NCBI RefSeq assembly: GCF_002964665.1
Contig: NZ_PQBZ01000013.1
Coordinates: 496,001 to 560,000 of the forward strand
Reading direction: 5' to 3'
DNA: 64,000 bases
Origin: Pseudoalteromonas sp. T1lg23B
Lineage (GTDB): Bacteria; Pseudomonadota; Gammaproteobacteria; Enterobacterales; Alteromonadaceae
How positions within the stretch are numbered: the first letter of the stretch is position 1; each line of letters opens with the position of its first letter. The position numbers and the translations under genes are program-made. Shown here piece by piece: positions 58,933 through 64,000 of the stretch. The notes below the pieces were generated by a model. The model was not told the DNA's origin. It saw only the letters and a list, made by a program, of their open reading frames with translations, and made no database searches.

Positions 58933-60396
58933 TTATTTACAACAACCACACACTGACATAACGCCTTCTTGGGTGGTAGTCCACTGACCATTCCATGTTA
59001 AAGCGAGGTTTGGACATGCGCCTGCATTATCAGTTGTACCTTTACATTTTTTCACCGCATCCTGCTGGTTATATATTGGTCCCGCTTGGACATCCACACA
59101 CTGGCCCATACCTACAACAATGTTGTCAAAAATGTGGCTCAAAGAGCCTGAAGTGGTGTTTTTGTTCTTCACAGTGTCTATGCCTGCATAGCCGTGACAA
59201 CCGAAACAGTTTGAGGCAAACCCATTATTAGTTTCTGGATTTGTATCGACCCATTGGAATGTCGTTTCAGCCACTGTATTTGCTAAACGAAGCGAGCCAC
59301 GCTGATTGCTGACGTCTCCATTGACACTAGAGTCTTTATTAATATCACTTACCCAAATTGCGCCTACATTAAAGTAGTTTTTGAAAATGCTCATATCTCC
59401 AGATAACTGGTTATGAACACTGTTGTTCATAGATACAATATCACTCACATTTTCATCTGCTTTCCAATCACCCGCAGCTGTACCATTTGGATAAACACGA
59501 CATATTTCAGTGGGAACACCAGTAAGTGTGCCGTTAGGTGCTGCTTGATTCAGGCATTTGGAAAGTGTCATATTGTCTCCGCTTGCAAGCGCTGCAGAGC
59601 ATGATTCACTAATAAATGACCAGCCGGTATTGGTGGTGGGTTTATTGCAATCTGGTACGTTTTTGTTGTGCTCAAATGTTGCCCAGATGAATTCAGGGTG
59701 TTCAGGTGTTGCGATAGCAAAATGAAAGCCAATTAAACCAAGAGTGGTATTGGCCGGGGCTCCTTGCGGGTTGCTCCATACTAGATAGTCGGCCTGATTG
59801 TCGGCTGAAGTTAGTACTTTCCAAGCCGTTTTTAACTCGGTTGTACCACCAGGGAAGTTAGTGGCACTTTTTATTTGCTTGGCGTCATCACACATATTGC
59901 GACTAAAACGCATATCATAATAAACAATATTACGTGCCTGATCGAAAATCACATCGCCACCACCGGCCTCACCATGAATAAAGCTGCCGCCTTTAGCCAA
60001 GGCGTTTTTCAAAGTGACACCCGTAATTGTGTCATCACACGAGTTTGCTGGATTACCTTTTGCATCTAGCTCATAGAGTGGGTAATCATTGGTATTTGCA
60101 AAGTTTCTATTTTCTGCGTTGTTTTGCGGGTTGGTTGAAGTGCTTTCATATGGAGACATCAAACTAATAAATGATTGCCAAGTGAAGTGATAAAAATCAC
60201 AAAAATCATTGCCGTTATTTGGTACTTCACTGGGAATACCTGGATCACCTGAAAACCAACTCGATGGTGCAGTGCAGCTTGCAGGTGGTGATGCAGCACT
60301 GAAAGCTTGCTTAGCGGGTAACGCTAGGATCAAACCACAACTTACAATTGATAGATATTTGTGCCATGTGAATTTGGCATTGCTTTTGTTTTTCAT
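58933..60396 (-). CDS. Secreted monoheme c-type cytochrome-like protein (paralogue 2)
   Basis: A 487-residue protein with a signal peptide (cleavage likely near AFSA) and one heme c motif, Cys397-x-x-Cys400-His401. It shares with the gene at 55127 the landmarks FYHFTWQSFISLMSP, ELKTAWKVLTS, LGLIGFHFAI and ATFEHNKN. It is rich in cysteines and ends with CGCCK, which the other copy lacks. AGGGG stands before the ATG. It is probably periplasmic or surface exposed; the function is unknown. Confidence 0.72.
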   Translation of the reverse strand: MKNKSNAKFTWHKYLSIVSCGLILALPAKQAFSAASPPASCTAPSSWFSGDPGIPSEVPNNGNDFCDFYHFTWQSFISLMSPYESTSTNPQNNAENRNFANTNDYPLYELDAKGNPANSCDDTITGVTLKNALAKGGSFIHGEAGGGDVIFDQARNIVYYDMRFSRNMCDDAKQIKSATNFPGGTTELKTAWKVLTSADNQADYLVWSNPQGAPANTTLGLIGFHFAIATPEHPEFIWATFEHNKNVPDCNKPTTNTGWSFISESCSAALASGDNMTLSKCLNQAAPNGTLTGVPTEICRVYPNGTAAGDWKADENVSDIVSMNNSVHNQLSGDMSIFKNYFNVGAIWVSDINKDSSVNGDVSNQRGSLRLANTVAETTFQWVDTNPETNNGFASNCFGCHGYAGIDTVKNKNTTSGSLSHIFDNIVVGMGQCVDVQAGPIYNQQDAVKKCKGTTDNAGACPNLALTWNGQWTTTQEGVMSVCGCCK

Positions 60397-60663
60397 GACT
60401 CGCCCCTGAGTTATTTAAAGTAAACAGCGATTAAAGATTACTGCTTCACGTAAAGTGCAAGAGGCTAGACTGCTGCAAAGACGAGACCTACAAGTAGGTT
60501 ATACACAAGCTTCCTTAGCAACCAGTAAACTGGCAGACTGAATTATAGTAATAAAATGACAAAAGCAAATTACATCTTATTACATATATGACAATTTCAA
60601 GCGTGCATGGAGTAAGATACATCTTGTTTATAGATATCAGTATTGAATAAAAGGACATACGTA

Positions 60664-61154
60664 ATGCAAGCAACCGTAAAAACAATTTTAGGTTTTTTAA
60701 CGCAGATAGGCTTGCCGTATCAAGAGTGCAGCATTGAACAACAGACATTTCTGCCGGGGTTGAGACTCGAACAGGGAGTATTGCACATTGACACCGCAAA
60801 GTTACTTCATCCCGGTGATATTTTGCATGAAGCAGGGCATATCGCAGTTTGTGAGCCAACAGAAAGGCATTTGATGAGTGGTGATATTTATAAAAGTGGC
60901 CGTATCAAAGTTGGATGCAGGGCGAAGAAATGGCGGCGATTGCTTGGTCTGTAGCGGCGTCTAAGTTCATAGGTTTGCCATTGGAAGTGGTGTTTCATCC
61001 TCATGGCTACAAAGGAGCAAGTGAGCATTATATCAAAATATTTTCCGAAGGAGAGGCATTTGGCACACCGCTACTAAGAGCATGGGATATGGTAGATCCA
61101 GATTTGGGGTTTCCATTTATGCGGATTTGGCTAAGGGATTTGTCATGGTATTAA
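60664..61154 (+). pseudogene. Frameshifted gene of an uncharacterised HEAGH-containing protein
   Basis: Two open frames join into one protein of about 160 residues if one base is added near 60913-60915. The first part (start 60664, AAGGA upstream) contains ILHEAGHIAV, which looks like a zinc-metallopeptidase HExxH motif. The second part begins at the repaired point with QGEEMAAIAWSVAASKFIGLP and continues to the stop at 61154. The parts fit together in order and spacing without overlap, so a recent single-base loss or a sequencing error is likely. The first frame alone ends at 60954 with an unrelated basic tail. The family is uncharacterised as far as I know. Confidence 0.75.
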
Positions 61155-61295
61155 CTGAACATGAGATGGTGGAATATTTAATTTATTGATATTTAATGGC
61201 TTTTATTTTTGTTCTGGGCAGGCGGTAAATCACGCATTTTGATTAGACTGAGCTAAACTTAATAGCTATTCAAGATATATTATTATGAACCTCAG

Positions 61296-62999
61296 ATGAT
61301 TATTCCTTATTTTGATAAGCTCAGCACACGTTTATTTGCACCTCTAGTCATCATTTTTTTAGCCGTTCTTTTGGTGCTACTCATCTACGTGCCTAATATC
61401 ACCAAACAGCATACCATCAATAATGCCATTGCATCGGCTGAAAGCACGGTTAAACAATATAAGGCAATTCGTGGGTACTATACCAAGAATATCATCAACA
61501 AAATTACCAGTGGTAAAGAGTTTTCCCCACACTTTAATCATAAAAATAATGAGAAACACATACCGCTTCCTGCGACATTTATTCATGACATCAGTGAGGA
61601 GTTTTCTGAGAAAGGGATAATCGCATTAAAGCTATACAGTCCATACCCATTTCCTGTAAGGCAGAACAGGCAGTTAGATCAATTTGCTCAACAAGCTTGG
61701 CAGAAGCTTAATAACAATCCTAAGCAAACTTTTAGCTCGGTTGAGCAGGTCGCGGGGAAAGAAGTGGTGCGTGTTGCACTTGCCGATACCATGGTGGCGC
61801 AGGGGTGCGTAAACTGCCATAACAGTCATCCACAAACTCCTCGAACAGGCTGGAAACTCAATGATGTCAGGGGGGTACTGGAAGTTCAGGTCCCCATAGA
61901 TAAAGAGTTGGCGGGTGCGCGAAGCTTAAACCTCGTTATTGCAGGGATCGTTGTCGGGGCATTGTTGCTCACTATCGGTATCTTATTTTACCTATTTAGA
62001 CGATTAATCTCTAACCGTCTACGTAGCTTACACAAGGCGTTAGAAGAAATTGTAGCGGGAGAGGGTAATCTCACTCACCGTCTTGAAGAGCATCCAAAGG
62101 ATGAGATTGGGGTGGTGTCGGTGGCGTTTAATGAATTCATGAACAAGTTTTCTTTGGCGTTAACGCGTATCGCAACTCAGGTAGAGCAATTATCCGGTGC
62201 AACGTTTGAGATGCAAGAGATAAGCAAAACGACGAATAGTGGCGCGAAAAAGCAGCAACAAATAACAACTCAGGTTGCACAGTCTATGGATGAGATGCTG
62301 TCGTCTGTAGAAGATATGAATACAATTTCGGATGTTACGGCTGAAAATACCAAAGCAACGCAGCACGAGGCGTCTCACGGGCGCAATATCGTCAAGGAGA
62401 GTTTTGAATCTGTAGAAACGCTTTCGCATATGATGCAAAAAGTTGCCGATGTGGTGAGAAACCTTGAGTCAGATAGTCAAAATATTGGTGGGGTATTGGA
62501 TGTAATTAAAAATATTGCAGAGCAAACTAACCTACTCGCTTTGAACGCCGCAATTGAAGCAGCTAGAGCTGGAGAGCAAGGGCGAGGATTTGCCGTGGTT
62601 GCTGATGAAGTTAGGACGCTGGCAAGTCGTACACAAGAATCTACAGAAGAAATTAACAATATGATCACCCAGCTTCAAGCTGGTGCTAAAAATGCAGTGC
62701 AGAGTATTGAAAATGGCAATCAGAGTATTCAGGTAAGCCAACAAAAAGCGAATGAAACCAAGCATATGATTGAAAGCATCAGTAATTCGATCAACGAGAT
62801 CCAAACACAGAATGAGCAACTCACTCAAGCGGCGAGATTGCAGGGGCAAACCATCAAAGAAATTAGCGCAAGCATCACAGAGATACACCAGACGTCAAAT
62901 ACGACCAATGCGAGTGCTGCTGAAATTCTTGCGGCTGCCGATGAGATCAATCAAGCCGTAAAACAAATTAATGAGCAGCTACATCGATTTACAGGGTAA
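61296..62999 (+). CDS. Chemoreceptor with periplasmic heme-binding (Tll0287-like/DUF3365) domain
   Basis: A 567-residue methyl-accepting chemotaxis protein. Membrane helices near residues 12-32 and 208-230 enclose a periplasmic domain of the DUF3365/Tll0287-like type with a c-type heme motif, Cys171-V-N-Cys174-His175. HAMP (about 232-285) and the signalling domain with [19 protein letters not shown] follow. The heme suggests sensing of redox state, oxygen or nitric oxide, which is inference from the family. The ribosome site before 61296 is weak. Confidence 0.9.
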   Translation: MIIPYFDKLSTRLFAPLVIIFLAVLLVLLIYVPNITKQHTINNAIASAESTVKQYKAIRGYYTKNIINKITSGKEFSPHFNHKNNEKHIPLPATFIHDISEEFSEKGIIALKLYSPYPFPVRQNRQLDQFAQQAWQKLNNNPKQTFSSVEQVAGKEVVRVALADTMVAQGCVNCHNSHPQTPRTGWKLNDVRGVLEVQVPIDKELAGARSLNLVIAGIVVGALLLTIGILFYLFRRLISNRLRSLHKALEEIVAGEGNLTHRLEEHPKDEIGVVSVAFNEFMNKFSLALTRIATQVEQLSGATFEMQEISKTTNSGAKKQQQITTQVAQSMDEMLSSVEDMNTISDVTAENTKATQHEASHGRNIVKESFESVETLSHMMQKVADVVRNLESDSQNIGGVLDVIKNIAEQTNLLALNAAIEAARAGEQGRGFAVVADEVRTLASRTQESTEEINNMITQLQAGAKNAVQSIENGNQSIQVSQQKANETKHMIESISNSINEIQTQNEQLTQAARLQGQTIKEISASITEIHQTSNTTNASAAEILAAADEINQAVKQINEQLHRFTG

Positions 63000-63013
63000 G
63001 AAAATAGGCGATA

Positions 63014-63535
63014 TTAAAGTGAATCACTGTATTCAGTCATGATTTGAGTAACCCAAGTGGCGATGCGCTCATCACTTTTTTCATATTGGCTGTCTTCATC
63101 AAGTGCTAAGCCAACGAAATACTTGCCATCTTCAGTAAGCGCTTTGGAAGCCTCAAATTCATAGTCGGCAGTATTGGGCCAGTATCCTAAAAAGTCTACA
63201 CCCTGTGGTGCTATCTTGTCATGTAACATGCCTAGGGCATCTTGAAACCACTGTCCATAACCTTGTTGGTCACCCATCCCAAACAGTGCGATGGTTTTAC
63301 CTGAAAGATTTACAGCGTCAATATCGTCCCAACATGATTCCCAGTCTTCTTGTAACTCACCAAAGTCCCAAGTTGAAATCCCAAAGATCAAAAAGTCATA
63401 CTGCTGTGCATTGGTGAGAGGCTCATCTTTGATATTGTGTAATGACACAATATCTTCTCCAATAATATCTCTTATTTTTTCGGCTGCCATTTCAGTGTAA
63501 CAGGTGGTTGAACCGTAAAATAACCCTATTTGCAT
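63014..63535 (-). CDS. fldB: Flavodoxin FldB
   Basis: A 173-residue flavodoxin, the same length as E. coli FldB. The FMN phosphate loop YGSTTCYTE, the segment [12 protein letters not shown] and [13 protein letters not shown] are typical of FldB and distinguish it from FldA. The start [10 protein letters not shown] at 63535 is set by alignment; the frame stays open to 63643. It is divergent from xerD, as in E. coli. It carries electrons in low-potential redox reactions. Confidence 0.95.
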   Translation of the reverse strand: MQIGLFYGSTTCYTEMAAEKIRDIIGEDIVSLHNIKDEPLTNAQQYDFLIFGISTWDFGELQEDWESCWDDIDAVNLSGKTIALFGMGDQQGYGQWFQDALGMLHDKIAPQGVDFLGYWPNTADYEFEASKALTEDGKYFVGLALDEDSQYEKSDERIATWVTQIMTEYSDSL

Positions 63536-63615
63536 AGTATTTATCACTTTTAGATTGACTGATATGATAGGCGCGAAGTCTACCTTATGACGCACTAAAT
63601 TGATACAGGAAGCCT

Positions 63616-64000
63616 GTGAGCGAACATACCTCAAGAACGCCATTAAATGAAGCCAATGCGCAAAGCATAGAATTGTTTCTAGACTCCTTATATTTGGAGC
63701 AGGGATTAAGCGAAAACACTCTGGCAGCCTATCGAAGTGACTTGGATAAATTTGCGCAATTTATTCAATCAATAGATAACAGCTATTCACTGCTAAAGGT
63801 GCAAAGCGCAGATGTTGAAGCTTATTTGGCACATCGGCATGATTTAGGATTGAAATCACGTAGCACGGCTAGAGCAATCAGTGCCTTGAAACGATTTTAT
63901 TTATTTTTTTTGCGCCAAAAAGAAATCACCGCAACGCCACTTTTAAATATTGCACAACCTAAAACAGCGCAAACTTTACCAAAGACTTTGACAGAGCAAG
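63616..64000 (+). CDS. xerD: Site-specific tyrosine recombinase XerD, 3' truncated by the window edge
   Basis: The first 128 codons of a tyrosine recombinase. The visible part is the N-terminal SAM-like core-binding domain: [26 protein letters not shown] and the later [12 protein letters not shown]. The catalytic domain is outside the window. It uses a GTG start at 63616 with AGGAAG five bases upstream. XerD is favoured over XerC by the sequence style and by the divergent fldB neighbour. It acts with XerC to resolve chromosome dimers at dif. Confidence 0.92.
   Translation, partial: MSEHTSRTPLNEANAQSIELFLDSLYLEQGLSENTLAAYRSDLDKFAQFIQSIDNSYSLLKVQSADVEAYLAHRHDLGLKSRSTARAISALKRFYLFFLRQKEITATPLLNIAQPKTAQTLPKTLTEQ

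Noticed and set aside
47166-60663. Mobile genetic element boundaries around the accessory region
   Set aside because: No transposase, integrase, tRNA or flanking direct repeat was found; xerD at the right end is the chromosomal housekeeping recombinase.
60515-60859. Minus-strand frame of 114 codons opposite the frameshifted gene
   Set aside because: It is antisense to coding sequence, lacks a ribosome site and shows no family features.

Overview
The window is chromosomal DNA of a marine gammaproteobacterium. It is most likely a Pseudoalteromonas or a close relative. The evidence is the Na+-translocating NADH:quinone reductase operon with ApbE and NqrM, FabV as enoyl-ACP reductase, the srmB/trmN6, fldB/xerD and hemL/clc/erpA neighbourhoods, a DUF3545 protein and moderate-to-low GC. 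No rRNA, tRNA, insertion sequence, prophage or CRISPR array was recognised.

1-15.2 kb: the end of a GGDEF-EAL c-di-GMP enzyme, a DUF2797 protein, a secreted S10 carboxypeptidase, glnK-amtB behind an NtrC/sigma54-type promoter, penicillin-binding protein 1B, a chemoreceptor, hemL, pyrB, hemJ, a CLC transporter and erpA behind a near-consensus IscR site. 15.2-22 kb: a small membrane protein, an XRE regulator, the rlmG-yajG-cyclophilin-ampG run, and divergently alkB-like, bolA and fabV.

22.4-29.7 kb: nqrABCDEF followed by apbE and nqrM, which together make the sodium-pumping respiratory complex and its maturation factors. 29.7-37.7 kb: a corrinoid uptake and nucleotide-loop assembly cluster (cobC, a cobalamin riboswitch, btuD, btuC, cobT, cobS, cobU, cobQ, cobO/btuR, btuF). 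37.7-47.2 kb: ung, a DUF3545 gene, talB, yaaA, a PotD-like binding protein paired with a hybrid histidine kinase, srmB and trmN6.

47.3-60.4 kb is the accessory region and the most interesting part. A tightly packed operon encodes a GTP cyclohydrolase II-RibD reductase fusion, an unrecognised 487-residue protein, a long WD40 protein resembling ToxC of toxoflavin clusters, a sulfotransferase, a KdsC-like HAD phosphatase and a PLP-dependent fold-III decarboxylase. This looks like a biosynthetic cluster diverting the first riboflavin intermediates to an unknown product. Next to it are a LecB-like lectin, two divergent members of one secreted monoheme (CxxCH) family on opposite strands, and between them a GT8-type glycosyltransferase overlapping an ATP-grasp-like gene. 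60.6-64 kb: a frameshifted gene, a chemoreceptor with a periplasmic heme motif, fldB and the start of xerD.

Starts were chosen by ribosome binding site and family alignment, so several are internal to the longest open frame. All functional names come from reading motifs by eye; no database search was run.
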